DNA of 64,000 nt from JALNZF01 sp964447405 (GTDB lineage Bacteria; Nitrospirota; UBA9217): assembly GCA_964447405.1 (NCBI GenBank), contig CAYUSP010000008.1, positions 1 to 64,000 of the forward strand, read 5' to 3'. Below the pieces are notes generated by a model. It was given only the letters and a program-made list of their open reading frames with translations, searched no databases and was not told the DNA's origin. A program made the translations under genes and the position numbers. Shown in pieces: positions 51,915 to 61,419 of the stretch (its first letter is position 1; each line of letters opens with the position of its first letter).

Positions 51915-52313
51915 TCAGTAGGGATGGCAGGAACTGCACAGCTCCCGTTCAGGCAGCCTGAGCAGGCCCCCGTGGACGTTTTGATGCGGATCGTGGCAGG
52001 TCATGCAGGTGATCTTCCCGTCATGCAAGGGCAGTTTTTGCGGATTGATTGGCGGTACGATGCCCACCTTGTGCTCGTTGGGGGCAATCCGTTCCTTGTG
52101 GCAGTCAATGCAGAGTTCGGGGATGGGCTTTTTCAACTGGATTGCCCCTTTTTTCACATTATGAGAACCGTGGCACAGGCCACAGTTCTTTTTTATTTCC
52201 GGAAGCTTTTCCGCGGGCCGATCCAGGACCGCGGATGAGCCGGCATTGACCTGGGAACCTAAAACCAGGTAAATAATAATAAGATTGATGATAAAAAGAT
52301 GTCTGGTCTGCAT
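51915..52313 (-). CDS. Periplasmic tetrahaem cytochrome c (doubled CXXCH)
   Basis: From ATG 52313 (after GAAGGAGA) the 132-residue product has a signal peptide (about 1-26) and four CxxCH motifs: CGLCH, CIDCH, CMTCH and CSSCH. They are arranged as two doubled-CXXCH units (CGLCHGSHNVKKG and CMTCHDPHQNVHGG), with extra histidines as distal ligands. It is likely a periplasmic electron shuttle. It is transcribed alone, divergently from fmdB. Confidence 0.92.
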   Translation of the reverse strand: MQTRHLFIINLIIIYLVLGSQVNAGSSAVLDRPAEKLPEIKKNCGLCHGSHNVKKGAIQLKKPIPELCIDCHKERIAPNEHKVGIVPPINPQKLPLHDGKITCMTCHDPHQNVHGGLLRLPERELCSSCHPY

Positions 52314-52532
52314 GGCGGGTGTCTCCTTCACCGGAACATGAGTTCTTCCCATAGTATAGATTGACAGTCTGATAAATGCAAATTGACCGGATGGGTAAAA
52401 ATGCGGCCAAGAGCTTTCAAAGCTCATTTTAGTATTTGCAGTGTTGAGTGCTCGTCCAGTTACCATTACACCTGCTGAGATGATTACGCCCTCGAAGGTC
52501 ATGGCAAACGCCCTGTTATCAAGATAAAGTCC

Positions 52533-52561
52533 TTGTTTTTATCAAAGCCATTGTTTATAAT
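52533..52561 (+). promoter_or_regulatory. Promoter of the fmdB-like gene
   Basis: TTGTTT (52533-52538), a 17-base spacer and TATAAT (52556-52561), about 47 bases before the gene. Confidence 0.75.
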
Positions 52562-52607
52562 ACACGATCAATATTTGTTGTCATTTATGTTGCAGGGAGG
52601 TTGCAGT

Positions 52608-52895
52608 ATGCCGGTGTACGAATATGAATGTGATAGCTGTGGCGGCCGGTTTGAGGCTGTCCAAAAATTCAGTGATCCTCTCCTCTCCAGCTGCACGTTA
52701 TGTTCCGCTCAGACCATCCGCAAGGTGCTTTCTGCGCCTGCTTTTGTGCTCAAAGGGAGCGGCTGGTATGTGTCGGATTACCCGACGAACGACAGAAAAG
52801 AGGCTGAAAAAGCGGAAAAGCCCGCCGAGGCTCCCAAACCGGCAGCGGGATGCGCGGCCGGATCATGCCCGGGCACGTGCGCATCCAAGAACTGA
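52608..52895 (+). CDS. FmdB-family zinc ribbon protein
   Basis: The 95-residue protein starts with the FmdB/CxxC-CxxC ribbon PVYEYECDSCGGRFE and CTLCSAQTIRKVLSAPAF, and has a Lys/Ala/Glu/Pro-rich linker and a C-terminal cysteine cluster (GCAAGSCPGTCASKN). FmdB was named near formamidase/amidase genes; the family is thought to be regulatory, without proof. The 3' end overlaps the following gene by about 46 bases in another frame. Confidence 0.88.
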   Translation: MPVYEYECDSCGGRFEAVQKFSDPLLSSCTLCSAQTIRKVLSAPAFVLKGSGWYVSDYPTNDRKEAEKAEKPAEAPKPAAGCAAGSCPGTCASKN

Positions 52896-53671
52896 ATCCC
52901 GTGGAGCCGATCCACATCCACATTCCCTACCCCACGCTCAAAGACTATCTGGAGCTGATACGGCTTCGGCGCTACGACCTGGAGATCTATTTTTCAGCCG
53001 CAGTACTCGACCAGATCGAAAAGCACGACCTGGAGAACCTGGTTATGCAATGTGACTGGAATCCGAAGCTGACGCTCCATGCGCCGTTCATGGACCTGAA
53101 TCCCGGCGCAGTGGATCCCATGGTGCGGTCTGTTACCCAGGTGAGGTTCCGGCAGCTTTTGAACGTGGCGGCGATCCTGAAGCCGCGCGCAGCGGTCTTC
53201 CACGCTGCATATGACCGCTGGCGATACAACGGACGCAGGGATATCTGGCTTGAGAACAGCATTTCTCTCTGGAGCAAGGTAATGGAGACGGCATCCCGGA
53301 TAGGGCTCCCCGTCGCAATCGAAAACGTCTTTGATGAAGATCCGGAAGCGCTCCAGATGCTCATCGAGAAGATCAACAGCCCGGCATTCGGATTCTGCTT
53401 TGATACGGGGCACATGAACCTGTTTTCCAAGGTTCCCCTCGAAACTTGGTTCAAGGCCCTCGGCCGCCATCTGATCGAGGTGCATTTGCACGATAATGAC
53501 GGTTCTGCGGACTCCCACTGGGCGTTAGGACGGGGTACGGTAGCGTTTGATGCCTTTTTCCGCTTGATGAAGGTCTATGCCCCGGTTCCCATTTATACGA
53601 TCGAAGCCCACGACCGCGATGATGTGGATGCAAGCATTGAGCGGGTAAATACCTTTTTACTGAACTCCTAG
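52850..53671 (+). CDS. Sugar phosphate isomerase/epimerase-like TIM barrel
   Basis: The 273-residue protein fits the xylose-isomerase-like/AP endonuclease 2 fold: LTLHAPFMDLNPGA at the second strand, FHAAYD, VAIENVFDE, FGFCFDTGHMNLF, and IEVHLHDNDGSADSHWALGRG, all with the family's metal-binding His, Glu and Asp residues. The start is uncertain: ATG 52850, ATG 52865 and later GTGs are possible, all overlapping or near fmdB. Its activity, isomerase or endonuclease, cannot be told. Confidence 0.85.
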   Translation: MRGRIMPGHVRIQELNPVEPIHIHIPYPTLKDYLELIRLRRYDLEIYFSAAVLDQIEKHDLENLVMQCDWNPKLTLHAPFMDLNPGAVDPMVRSVTQVRFRQLLNVAAILKPRAAVFHAAYDRWRYNGRRDIWLENSISLWSKVMETASRIGLPVAIENVFDEDPEALQMLIEKINSPAFGFCFDTGHMNLFSKVPLETWFKALGRHLIEVHLHDNDGSADSHWALGRGTVAFDAFFRLMKVYAPVPIYTIEAHDRDDVDASIERVNTFLLNS

Positions 53672-53756
53672 GGGAACGGCATGGCATGCAGGGCAGGGGC
53701 ACAGAATACCTTGTTTGCGGTTGATATGCACCGGCTGTGCACAGTGATTGGATGAC

Positions 53757-55505
53757 ATGAAAAAAACCATCATACTAATCGGCATCGTTCTTTGCAGCTC
53801 CGCCTGCGCAACCCTGCCCACCAGGCAGAGTGAAAATCTTTTTGCCCCTGGCTCCTCTGATGTGCAGATGCAGGCGGATGCCTACTACCATTTCATAGCC
53901 GGCAGAATGTCCGAAGAGGAGGGTGACCTGGAAACCGCCCAGCGTGAGTATGCGGAAGCGTTTACGATGGACCCTAATGCCGCCGAGGTCGCGCTATCAC
54001 TCTCCTCCCTCGCTATTCGTAAAGGGGAGCTCGATCAGGCAACTGTGTATGCGCAGCGGGCGGCGGAACTCCGGCCGGACAGTACGCGTGCGTTCTTGCT
54101 GCTGGCCAGCATAGCGACGAGCAAGAAGAAATATGATGATGCGGTGCTGGCATACCGCAAGGTCATAGAAATCAATCCGAAGCTGGACGATCCCTATCTG
54201 TATCTTGGTTCGCTGTATGCGTCGCTCAAGCGCTACGACGAGGCAGTGGAGATGTTCACGTCGCTCGCAAAGAGCAACCCCCAGTCTCTCATGTCCCATT
54301 ACTATCTCGGCAGGATCTATGCGGACCGGCAGATGTACAAGCAGGCCCTTGAAGAGTTCCAGCGCGCTATTTCCCTGAGAGATGATTTCGAGCCGGCCCA
54401 TACGGGCATGGCCTACATTTACGAAACCACGGACAGGATCCCCGAGGCAATCTCCGCCTACAAACAGTCGATCGAGATCAATCCTCATAATATGGAGATC
54501 CAGCAGCATCTGGCTCAGCTCTATATTCAGCAAAACGCTCTTCCCGAGGCATTGGAACAGCTCAACAAAATCATTGCGACGGATCCACGGAACTTCGATG
54601 CTTACGTAAAGATGGGCCTTATTTATGCCGAGCAGAAGCAGTATGCACAGGCTGCGGCCGTGTTCAAAACTGTGCTCGATGCCATGCCGAAGGATGTGAA
54701 GGTAAGACGCTACCATGCTTCCATGCTGGTTGCTCAGGAGCGGTATGAGGAAGCGCTCGAAAACTACCTGTTGATCCAGGCGGCGGTTCCTGATGATGTT
54801 GATACGGTATTGCAGATCGCGTATATCTACGCGCAGATGGAAAGAACCGCGGAGGCGGTTCCTCTTCTGGAAAAAGTGCTGGCGGAACAGCCCGGCAAAC
54901 CTCAGTTGTATCTGTATCTCGCCAATGCATATCTGGATCTTGGACAGCTTGAGCAGGCTGTTGTGACGCTCTCAAGGGGCATCGAGATGGCCCCCGACCG
55001 GGACGACCTGTATTTCAGCCTTGCGGTAGTGCAGGAGAAATTGGGCAGGCGCGAGGATATGATCGCTTCGCTTAAAAAGGCGATCGAATTGAAGCCTGAC
55101 AATGCAGACGCGCTGAACTACCTGGGCTATACCTATGCTGAGAAGGGCGAAAACCTCGAAGAATCGGTCCGGCTCATCAAACGGGCGCTTCTGATCAAGC
55201 GGGACAACGGTTATATCCTCGACAGTCTCGCATGGGCATATTTTCAGAACGGCATGATCAAAGAATCCCTCGAAGTCATGAAAAAGGCGATCAGCAAGGT
55301 CGAGGATGATCCTGTCATGCGCGAGCACTATGGCGACATCTTCCTCAAACTGTCCAAAAAGGACAAGGCCAGGGAACAGTGGCTCAAATCTCTGGAACTG
55401 GACCCCGCGAACAAAAACCTGCAGGAGAAATTCAGGAAGGCGGGATTCGGCGATCCCGAGGTCCTGCTGAAGAACGTGAAACCGAGGAAAAAAGGTAAAA
55501 AGTGA
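53757..55505 (+). CDS. Tetratricopeptide-repeat lipoprotein
   Basis: From ATG 53757 the 582-residue product has a lipoprotein signal (SSAC, about Cys 17) and then about 14 tetratricopeptide repeats with the usual W/Y-LG-x-A-P pattern (for example AAELRPDSTRAFLLLASIAT and AIELKPDNADALNYLGYTYA). Such proteins assemble complexes at the envelope; closest in layout are the TPR lipoproteins encoded next to lolB in delta-type bacteria. Its stop overlaps the GTG start of the LolB-like gene, so the pair is translationally coupled and probably works together in lipoprotein or outer-membrane assembly. Confidence 0.9.
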   Translation: MKKTIILIGIVLCSSACATLPTRQSENLFAPGSSDVQMQADAYYHFIAGRMSEEEGDLETAQREYAEAFTMDPNAAEVALSLSSLAIRKGELDQATVYAQRAAELRPDSTRAFLLLASIATSKKKYDDAVLAYRKVIEINPKLDDPYLYLGSLYASLKRYDEAVEMFTSLAKSNPQSLMSHYYLGRIYADRQMYKQALEEFQRAISLRDDFEPAHTGMAYIYETTDRIPEAISAYKQSIEINPHNMEIQQHLAQLYIQQNALPEALEQLNKIIATDPRNFDAYVKMGLIYAEQKQYAQAAAVFKTVLDAMPKDVKVRRYHASMLVAQERYEEALENYLLIQAAVPDDVDTVLQIAYIYAQMERTAEAVPLLEKVLAEQPGKPQLYLYLANAYLDLGQLEQAVVTLSRGIEMAPDRDDLYFSLAVVQEKLGRREDMIASLKKAIELKPDNADALNYLGYTYAEKGENLEESVRLIKRALLIKRDNGYILDSLAWAYFQNGMIKESLEVMKKAISKVEDDPVMREHYGDIFLKLSKKDKAREQWLKSLELDPANKNLQEKFRKAGFGDPEVLLKNVKPRKKGKK

Positions 55506-56281
55506 ACTCCCGCCTGTTGCTCGTTCTTATCGTTATCCCTATTTTGTTCTCATGTCTTCCTAAAAAGCCGGAGATCCCCCTGGCCGAGGTTGCTGCAGGA
55601 CCACTCCTTGATGCACTGGAGCATCAGAGGAAATCGTTCTCCAGTCTCAAGGCGGTTGCCACCCTAGAGGTGGTCAAACGGGGGAGAAAACGCACCTTTG
55701 AGAATGTTGGCATTGTGCTTGATGGCCTCCGCAGACTCAGGCTCGAGGCATTCGGGCCAATGGGGCAATCGGAGCTGGCTCTGGTGTGGGACGGCGCGGA
55801 GGTGCTTCTCCGGCTGCCCGGAAGCGACCGGGTCATCAAGGACGGGAAGGAGCAGCTGGAGCGCTTGCTGGGCGAGGACCTCGACGTTAGGGAACTCGGT
55901 ATGATTTTTTCCGGGAACATACCGGAGCAGACTGTTCCGCAGGTCGCACGCTTGGGCTGTACGCGGCATAATGAGTGCACGCTCACCTTGCCACAGGGCA
56001 TTCTTGAGCGCCGGATTAAGGTCCGCTTTCTGCAAGCCAGGCTTGAGAATGCACCCCGTATCGTCAGTCATGAGCTATTCAGGTCAGGGGAGCTTTACTA
56101 TCGCGTGGAGTATGACAGGACAGAGGAAATATCGTCCTACCCTCTTCCCATGCATATCGAAATCAGCAATCCCGGCCGGAATGTTTCCCTGACGATCGTA
56201 TATGGTGATGCAGATGTTAACGTGCCAATCAGTGACGGGATGTTCACACTTCCTGATGGGGGATCAGGGAATGACCGGTGA
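55502..56281 (+). CDS. LolB-like/DUF4292 outer-membrane lipoprotein
   Basis: From GTG 55502 the 259-residue product has a lipobox (LFSC, about Cys 18) and a beta-rich domain resembling LolB: SSLKAVATLEVVKRGRKRTFENVGIVLDG, RRLRLEAFGPMGQSELALVWDG and LPMHIEISNPGRNVSLTIVY (spans cited in part). LolB receives lipoproteins at the outer membrane. In Escherichia coli lolB also precedes ispE and prs, and the same order is found here, which supports the call. The start is coupled to the TPR gene by four bases. Confidence 0.8.
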   Translation: MNSRLLLVLIVIPILFSCLPKKPEIPLAEVAAGPLLDALEHQRKSFSSLKAVATLEVVKRGRKRTFENVGIVLDGLRRLRLEAFGPMGQSELALVWDGAEVLLRLPGSDRVIKDGKEQLERLLGEDLDVRELGMIFSGNIPEQTVPQVARLGCTRHNECTLTLPQGILERRIKVRFLQARLENAPRIVSHELFRSGELYYRVEYDRTEEISSYPLPMHIEISNPGRNVSLTIVYGDADVNVPISDGMFTLPDGGSGNDR

Positions 56282-56347
56282 TTGCGGTTTGTGGTATGAA
56301 TCCTCATTAGGGCAAGGACGAAGTGAAGCGGGAGCGACGGGGCTGCC

Positions 56348-57211
56348 ATGGACACCATAACGCTGCATTCTCCGGCCAAGGTAAATCTCTGCCTGTCCGT
56401 GCTCGGCAAGCGGACTGACGGCTATCATGACGTGCAAATGGTCATGCAGATGGTGGGTTTATACGATGAGGTGATCGTTTCCCGGGAAGGCCATGGCATA
56501 CAGGTCGTCTGCGACCATGGTGCGATTCCCCCGGGCGAGGGCAATATTGCATGGAAGGCGGCCGCTGAGATGTTCAGGATATGCGGATACCATGCCGGGC
56601 TTTCGATCTCGATCAGGAAGCACATTCCGGTGGCTGCCGGGCTCGGTGGCGGGAGCGGCAATGCCGCGGCCGTGATCCTTGCAGTGAATCGGTTGCTCGG
56701 TTTGGGCCTCGGCCTGGACCGTCTTGCTGAGATCGGCGCCCGCATCGGCATGGATGTCCCTTTTTTCCTCTACGGCCCGACCGCTCTGGCCCTCGGAAGG
56801 GGGGATCTCATCAGCGAACTGCCGGTACTGCCCAAATGCAGGTTGTTGCTGGTCAATCCCGGCTTCGAGACGTCCACTGCCTGGGTCTATAAAAACATAA
56901 ATTTGGGGTTGACAAAGAAAGTTGACTGTACTAAAATTGCAAGGCTTTCGCTCGGAAATATCGCCAAGGGGCTTCATAATGACCTTGAGACCGTGACCAT
57001 GGCTGCGCATCCCGTAATCGGCCGCATCAAAAACATGTTGATCGGCCAGGGAGCTTTGGGCGCACTTATGAGCGGCAGCGGTCCGACGGTTTTCGGTATC
57101 TTTCAGGCCGAAAAAGATCGCCAGGCCGCGGCGGATGACCTTTCTCAGGAGGGATGGAGCCTCTACCCAGTTGATACGTTGACCGCATCGCCCTTGCAGG
57201 CCGTGGAGTAG
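56348..57211 (+). CDS. ispE: 4-diphosphocytidyl-2-C-methyl-D-erythritol kinase
   Basis: IspE phosphorylates CDP-methylerythritol in the non-mevalonate isoprenoid pathway. The 287-residue GHMP kinase has the N-terminal SPAKVNLCLSVLGKRTDGYH, the ATP loop PVAAGLGGGSGNAAAVI, and the C-terminal GALMSGSGPTVFGIF. Length is typical. Followed by spoVG after 75 bases. Confidence 0.96.
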   Translation: MDTITLHSPAKVNLCLSVLGKRTDGYHDVQMVMQMVGLYDEVIVSREGHGIQVVCDHGAIPPGEGNIAWKAAAEMFRICGYHAGLSISIRKHIPVAAGLGGGSGNAAAVILAVNRLLGLGLGLDRLAEIGARIGMDVPFFLYGPTALALGRGDLISELPVLPKCRLLLVNPGFETSTAWVYKNINLGLTKKVDCTKIARLSLGNIAKGLHNDLETVTMAAHPVIGRIKNMLIGQGALGALMSGSGPTVFGIFQAEKDRQAAADDLSQEGWSLYPVDTLTASPLQAVE

Positions 57212-57286
57212 CAGAGCTGACAACCGTATTTTACCGCGTTCAGGATTGACCATATAACCGCGATTCTTCACCACGAGGGGGCGTCT

Positions 57287-57589
57287 ATGGAGATCACTGA
57301 GGTGAGGGTTTTTCCGGTCAACAACGAAGAGCGTCTCAAGGCTTATGCCACGATTACGATAGATAATGTGTTCCTGATCAGGGATCTGCGCGTCATCAGC
57401 GGTAACGCCAGCCTCTTTGTGGCCATGCCAAGCCGGAAAATGAAGGACGGGACATTCAAGGACATCGCCCATCCCCTGAACAGCGAGACCAGGCGGGTGA
57501 TCGAAAAAAGGGTCCTCGCCGAATATGAACATGAGCTGGCCAATCCGACGAAGCGGGAACCTGCACCAATAGTTCCCGAGGTTCATTAG
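57287..57589 (+). CDS. spoVG: SpoVG family RNA/DNA-binding regulator
   Basis: The 100-residue product has the full SpoVG sequence pattern: EITEVRVFPVNNEERLKAYATIT, NVFLIRDLRVISG and FVAMPSRKMKDG with DIAHPLNSETR. Named for sporulation in Bacillus, it is a nucleic-acid-binding regulator in many non-sporulating bacteria. It lies upstream of a terminator and of tRNA-Gln and prs. Confidence 0.95.
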   Translation: MEITEVRVFPVNNEERLKAYATITIDNVFLIRDLRVISGNASLFVAMPSRKMKDGTFKDIAHPLNSETRRVIEKRVLAEYEHELANPTKREPAPIVPEVH

Positions 57590-57634
57590 CGCCGATATGA
57601 TTTGAGTTTTGCCGATTCTGCATCTGACTCGAGA

Positions 57635-57658
57635 GGATAGGCGCCTGCCTATCCTTTT
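57635..57658 (+). terminator. Terminator after spoVG
   Basis: GGATAGGC/GCCTATCC forms a perfect eight-base-pair stem with a four-base loop, then TTTT. Confidence 0.88.
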
Positions 57659-57704
57659 GATGTTTTTTTCCGGTCTCCGGCGTGAAGCCAGGACCGGCTT
57701 TCGA

Positions 57705-57778
57705 TCGGGGGTCGTCTAATGGTAGGACAGAGGCCTTTGAAGCCTTTTATCGGGGTTCGACTCCCTGTCCCCGAACCA
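57705..57778 (+). tRNA. tRNA-Gln (anticodon TTG)
   Basis: The acceptor arms TCGGGGG and TCCCCGA pair, with one wobble. The D stem GTC/GAC, the anticodon stem GAGGC/GCCTT with loop CTTTGAA (anticodon TTG) and the T stem CGGGG/CCCTG with TTCGACT loop all fit. Discriminator A and encoded CCA end the gene. tRNA-Gln just before prs is a known arrangement in related bacteria. Confidence 0.95.
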
Positions 57779-57807
57779 GCTTACGGAAAAGAGGATGGCA
57801 CGCGACA

Positions 57808-58755
57808 ATGGTGAAATCAAGCGAACCTAAGGTGTTCACGGGCAATGCGAATCCGGCGCTGGCAAAGGAAATCTGCCAGAAGATGAATATTCCGCTCGGA
57901 AATGCACTGGTGGGCAAGTTCAGCGACGGTGAGATCAATGTACAGATCGTCGACAACGTTCGCGGGATGGACGTTTTCGTGGTGCAGCCAACGTCGGTCC
58001 CGGTAAACCGGCACCTCATGGAACTGCTTATCATGATCGACGCGCTCAAGCGTGCTTCGGCCATGCGCATCACGGCTGTGCTGCCTTACTACGGGTACAG
58101 CAGGCAGGACCGGAAGGTGCAGCCGCGCGTCCCGATCACGTCTAAGCTTGTCGCGGACCTGATCACCACGGCGGGAGCGAACCGCGTCCTGACCATGGAT
58201 CTGCATGCGGGCCAGATTCAGGGGTTCTTCAACATACCCGTGGACAACCTGTTTGCCGCGCCGGCCATACTGGAGTATCTTCATGCGAAGAGCTTCAAGA
58301 GCCTCACCGTCGTATCACCCGATGCCGGCGGTGTGGAGCGGGCCAGGGCTTTTGCCAAGCGCCTCAATGCGGCGCTGGCAATCATCGATAAACGGCGTGA
58401 CAAACCGAATGAAGCACAGGTCATGAACATCATCGGTGATGTGAAGGGCCACGACTGCCTGTTGCTGGATGACATGGTGGACACGGCCGGCACGCTGACT
58501 GAGGGCGCCGCTGCGCTCAAGGCAAATGGAGCGGGATCGATCTTCGCGGCGTGTTCGCATGCGGTGCTCTCGGGACCAGCCATCCAGCGCATCAATGATT
58601 CCGCGCTCGTTGAGCTGATCGCGACGAATACGATAGCCCTGGACAGCAAGCAGCAGGAGTGCAAAAAGCTTAAAGTGCTCACCGTTGCACAGCTTCTTGC
58701 CGACGCGATCACGAGGATTCACGAGGAAACATCACTCAGTTCGTTGTTTGTTTAA
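57808..58755 (+). CDS. prs: Ribose-phosphate pyrophosphokinase
   Basis: Prs makes PRPP from ribose 5-phosphate and ATP. The 315-residue class I enzyme has GKFSDGEINVQIVDNVRG, the flexible catalytic loop YYGYSRQDRKV, the metal-site DLHAGQIQGFF, and the PRPP-binding LLLDDMVDTAGTLTEGA. ATG 57808 begins right after the tRNA; an in-frame extension to 57682 runs through the tRNA and is not real. Confidence 0.97.
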   Translation: MVKSSEPKVFTGNANPALAKEICQKMNIPLGNALVGKFSDGEINVQIVDNVRGMDVFVVQPTSVPVNRHLMELLIMIDALKRASAMRITAVLPYYGYSRQDRKVQPRVPITSKLVADLITTAGANRVLTMDLHAGQIQGFFNIPVDNLFAAPAILEYLHAKSFKSLTVVSPDAGGVERARAFAKRLNAALAIIDKRRDKPNEAQVMNIIGDVKGHDCLLLDDMVDTAGTLTEGAAALKANGAGSIFAACSHAVLSGPAIQRINDSALVELIATNTIALDSKQQECKKLKVLTVAQLLADAITRIHEETSLSSLFV

Positions 58756-58834
58756 TTATGACCATCAAGCAGGTCGAATCGTTAACCGTTCAACCATGCG
58801 AACGTTTTAACGGTTCTTATTTAATGGAGGAGAA

Positions 58835-59581
58835 ATGGAAAAGATAGCATTAACAGCACAAGTCAGAGAGAAAGCGGGCAAGGGAGTTGCCCGGGGCCTT
58901 CGGCGGATACAGATGGTGCCGGCGGTCCTGTACAGCCATGGCAAGTCCACACCCATCTCCATGGTCAATAAGGACGTTACGAAGGTCCTGAACACCGAGG
59001 GCGGCGAGCACGCGCTTATCAATCTCAAGCTCGAAGGCAGCGCAGGCGCGGGCGAGAGGCTGGCGCTGATCAAGGATTATCAGCTCGACCCCATAAGCGG
59101 AAAGCTGATACACCTGGATCTTATGGAAGTGGCGATGAATGAAAAGGTGAAAATCCAGGTTGCCGTGCACATCGTCGGAACTGCCATCGGCGTGAAGGAG
59201 GGCGGTATCTTCCAGTACGGTCAGCGTAACCTCGACATCGAGTGCCTTCCGAGCCAGATCCCCGACTTCATCGAGGTGAGCATTACGAACCTCAAGATGA
59301 ATGAATCGCTCCACGTGAGGGATATCAAGGCGCCTGAGGGCGTCAGGATACTGACCGATGGCGATGCGACGGTTGCAACAATCCAGACGCCAATCTCCGA
59401 AGCCAAGCTTGAAGCCATGCTGGCGACTACCACGGCGGTGGCGGAGACAGGTGAACCTGAGCTTGTTGCCAAGCCGAAGAAAGAGGGCGAGGTTGCAGCG
59501 GCAGCTCCGGCAGCGGCCAAGGGCAAAGAAGGTGCCAAGGAAGCAGCTGCTCCCAAGAAGGAAGCCGCTCCGAAGAAATAG
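58835..59581 (+). CDS. rplY: 50S ribosomal protein L25/Ctc
   Basis: The 248-residue protein has the N-terminal L25 domain (AREKAGKGVARGLRRIQMVPAVLY in part) that binds 5S rRNA, the TL5 C-terminal beta domain, and a long Ala/Lys/Glu/Pro-rich tail (about 205-248). This is the longer general-stress Ctc form. Ribosome-binding site GGAGG. Precedes pth, as is usual. Confidence 0.95.
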   Translation: MEKIALTAQVREKAGKGVARGLRRIQMVPAVLYSHGKSTPISMVNKDVTKVLNTEGGEHALINLKLEGSAGAGERLALIKDYQLDPISGKLIHLDLMEVAMNEKVKIQVAVHIVGTAIGVKEGGIFQYGQRNLDIECLPSQIPDFIEVSITNLKMNESLHVRDIKAPEGVRILTDGDATVATIQTPISEAKLEAMLATTTAVAETGEPELVAKPKKEGEVAAAAPAAAKGKEGAKEAAAPKKEAAPKK

Positions 59582-59608
59582 GATTGCGCGCTGTTTTCCG
59601 GGGGCGGC

Positions 59609-60172
59609 ATGAAAATTATCGTCGGACTGGGCAACCCGGGCAGGAAGTACGAGCGTACTCGTCATAATGCCGGCTTCATGGCAGTTGACAAACTGGCGGA
59701 AAGCCTGCGCTCAGACATAACTCAGGAAAAGCACCATGCCCTCATCGGTAGGGCCCGGATCGATCCCGAGGAAATGGTATTCGTCAAGCCTCAGACCTTC
59801 ATGAACGACAGTGGTAGATCCGTGGCTGCGGTGCTCAGGAGTACCTACACTGAACTGGCCGATCTCGTGGTTGTCCATGATGAGTTGGACCTTGCACTCG
59901 GGTCTGTGCGGGTCAAGTTCGGCGGCGGTCATGGAGGCCACAATGGGCTCCGATCGATCATCGAGCATCTCGGTCCGGATTTTATCAGGGTTCGCATCGG
60001 TATCGGAAGGCCGGACCCTAACCTCGACCCTGCGGATTATGTGCTCAGCCCGTTTCTTGCTGAAGAGCGCGAAGAGGCCGCATCGGCAGTGGAAAAGGCA
60101 GTGGAGTCGATCAAAGCAATAGTGCAGCATGGCCCGACAAGAGCCATGAACTTATTCAATAAGAAATTATAG
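59609..60172 (+). CDS. pth: Peptidyl-tRNA hydrolase
   Basis: Pth frees tRNA from dropped-off peptidyl-tRNA. The 187-residue protein has GLGNPGRKYERTRHNAGF with the catalytic histidine and asparagine, KPQTFMNDSGRSV, VVHDELDLALG and GGGHGGHNGLRSI. Length typical. Terminated by a hairpin after its stop. Confidence 0.97.
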   Translation: MKIIVGLGNPGRKYERTRHNAGFMAVDKLAESLRSDITQEKHHALIGRARIDPEEMVFVKPQTFMNDSGRSVAAVLRSTYTELADLVVVHDELDLALGSVRVKFGGGHGGHNGLRSIIEHLGPDFIRVRIGIGRPDPNLDPADYVLSPFLAEEREEAASAVEKAVESIKAIVQHGPTRAMNLFNKKL

Positions 60173-60180
60173 CTCTGAAG

Positions 60181-60221
60181 CCCGGACCTGAAGGTTCATT
60201 CCGACAGCTCCGGGTTTTTTT
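60181..60221 (+). terminator. Terminator between pth and ychF
   Basis: CCCGGA (60181-60186) and TCCGGG (60209-60214) pair across a 22-base loop and are followed by seven T. Confidence 0.85.
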
Positions 60222-60312
60222 GTTTGTACATAAGCAGACCGCCAGGGCACAAATGTGCATACCCGGTTTTACGTGTTCCTAACCATACTGACGAACAAGA
60301 GGGTTATCTAAC

Positions 60313-61407
60313 ATGGGATTCAATTGTGGCATTGTCGGTTTACCGAATGTAGGGAAATCCACCATCTTCAACGCGCTCACTTCCGCAGGCGCGCAGGCCT
60401 CAAACTATCCCTTCACCACCATTGATCCGAACGTGGGTGTGGTGGACATGCCCGACGAACGGATTGACAGGCTCGTCGAAATTTACAAACCTAAAAAGAC
60501 AACCCCCACGAGCATGGAGTTCGTGGATATCGCGGGTCTGGTAAAGGGAGCTTCTCAGGGTGAAGGCTTGGGAAACAAGTTCCTCGCCAATATTCGGGAA
60601 GTTGACGCGATTGCCCATGTGGTCCGCTGCTTCGAGGACCCGAATGTCATTCATGTGGCGGGGAGGGTGGATCCCAAGGAGGACATTGAGGTCATCGAAG
60701 CTGAACTGATGCTTGCTGACCTGGATGCCATTGAGAAGCGGCTGTATAAAGCTGAAAAAATGGTAAAGACCGGGGACAAGAAGACAGCCGAGGAAGTTGA
60801 GTTCATGAGGCGGCTGAAGGATATGCTTTCCAAGGGAGAACCGATCAGGCGGGGCGCGCATTCCGACGAGGAAACACTGTGGCTCAAGAGCTATAACCTG
60901 CTTTCCTCAAAACCCGTGCTGTATGTCGCGAACGTCGCAGAGGGCCTGGTCGACAAGCCGAACGAGCATGTGGACGCCGTGCGGAAAATTGCTGCCGAAG
61001 AAGGTGCGAGCGTCGTGGTTATCTCCGGTCAGGTGGAGGGGGAGATTGCCCAACTTCCGCAGGAGGAGCGCAAGGAATATCTCGCAGGTATGGGACTCAA
61101 GGAATCTGGTTTGGACCGCATGATCCGCGCGGGGTACGATCTTCTCGGTCTGATCACGTATTTAACCGCTGGTGAAAAAGAGGTGCGCGCCTGGACCATT
61201 ACCAAGGGTACCCGCGCTCCTCAGGCGGCAGGCAAAATCCATACGGATTTTGAAAAGGGTTTTATCCGCGCCGAGGTTTTTCACTTTGATGATCTCATGA
61301 AGTACAAGACCGAACAGGCGGTGAAAGCCGCGGGACTGCTGCGATCGGAAGGCAAGGAGTACGTGGTCAAGGACGGGGACATCATGCTGTTCCGGTTTAA
61401 TGTTTGA
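60313..61407 (+). CDS. ychF: Redox-regulated ATPase YchF
   Basis: YchF is an Obg-related ribosome-associated ATPase. The 364-residue protein has the P-loop GLPNVGKSTIFNAL, the switch region FVDIAGLVKGASQGEGLGN, the coiled-coil domain, and a C-terminal TGS domain ending in YVVKDGDIMLFRFNV. The family change of the NKxD motif, which lets it use ATP, is seen as NVAE (LYVANVAEG). Monocistronic between two terminators. Confidence 0.97.
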   Translation: MGFNCGIVGLPNVGKSTIFNALTSAGAQASNYPFTTIDPNVGVVDMPDERIDRLVEIYKPKKTTPTSMEFVDIAGLVKGASQGEGLGNKFLANIREVDAIAHVVRCFEDPNVIHVAGRVDPKEDIEVIEAELMLADLDAIEKRLYKAEKMVKTGDKKTAEEVEFMRRLKDMLSKGEPIRRGAHSDEETLWLKSYNLLSSKPVLYVANVAEGLVDKPNEHVDAVRKIAAEEGASVVVISGQVEGEIAQLPQEERKEYLAGMGLKESGLDRMIRAGYDLLGLITYLTAGEKEVRAWTITKGTRAPQAAGKIHTDFEKGFIRAEVFHFDDLMKYKTEQAVKAAGLLRSEGKEYVVKDGDIMLFRFNV

Positions 61408-61419
61408 TAGACCAGCCAG

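Noticed and set aside
57682..57807. In-frame extension of prs coding for a Ser/Gly/Arg-rich N-terminus
   Set aside because: It is the translation of the tRNA-Gln gene. Real Prs starts at ATG 57808, and the extension has no family match.
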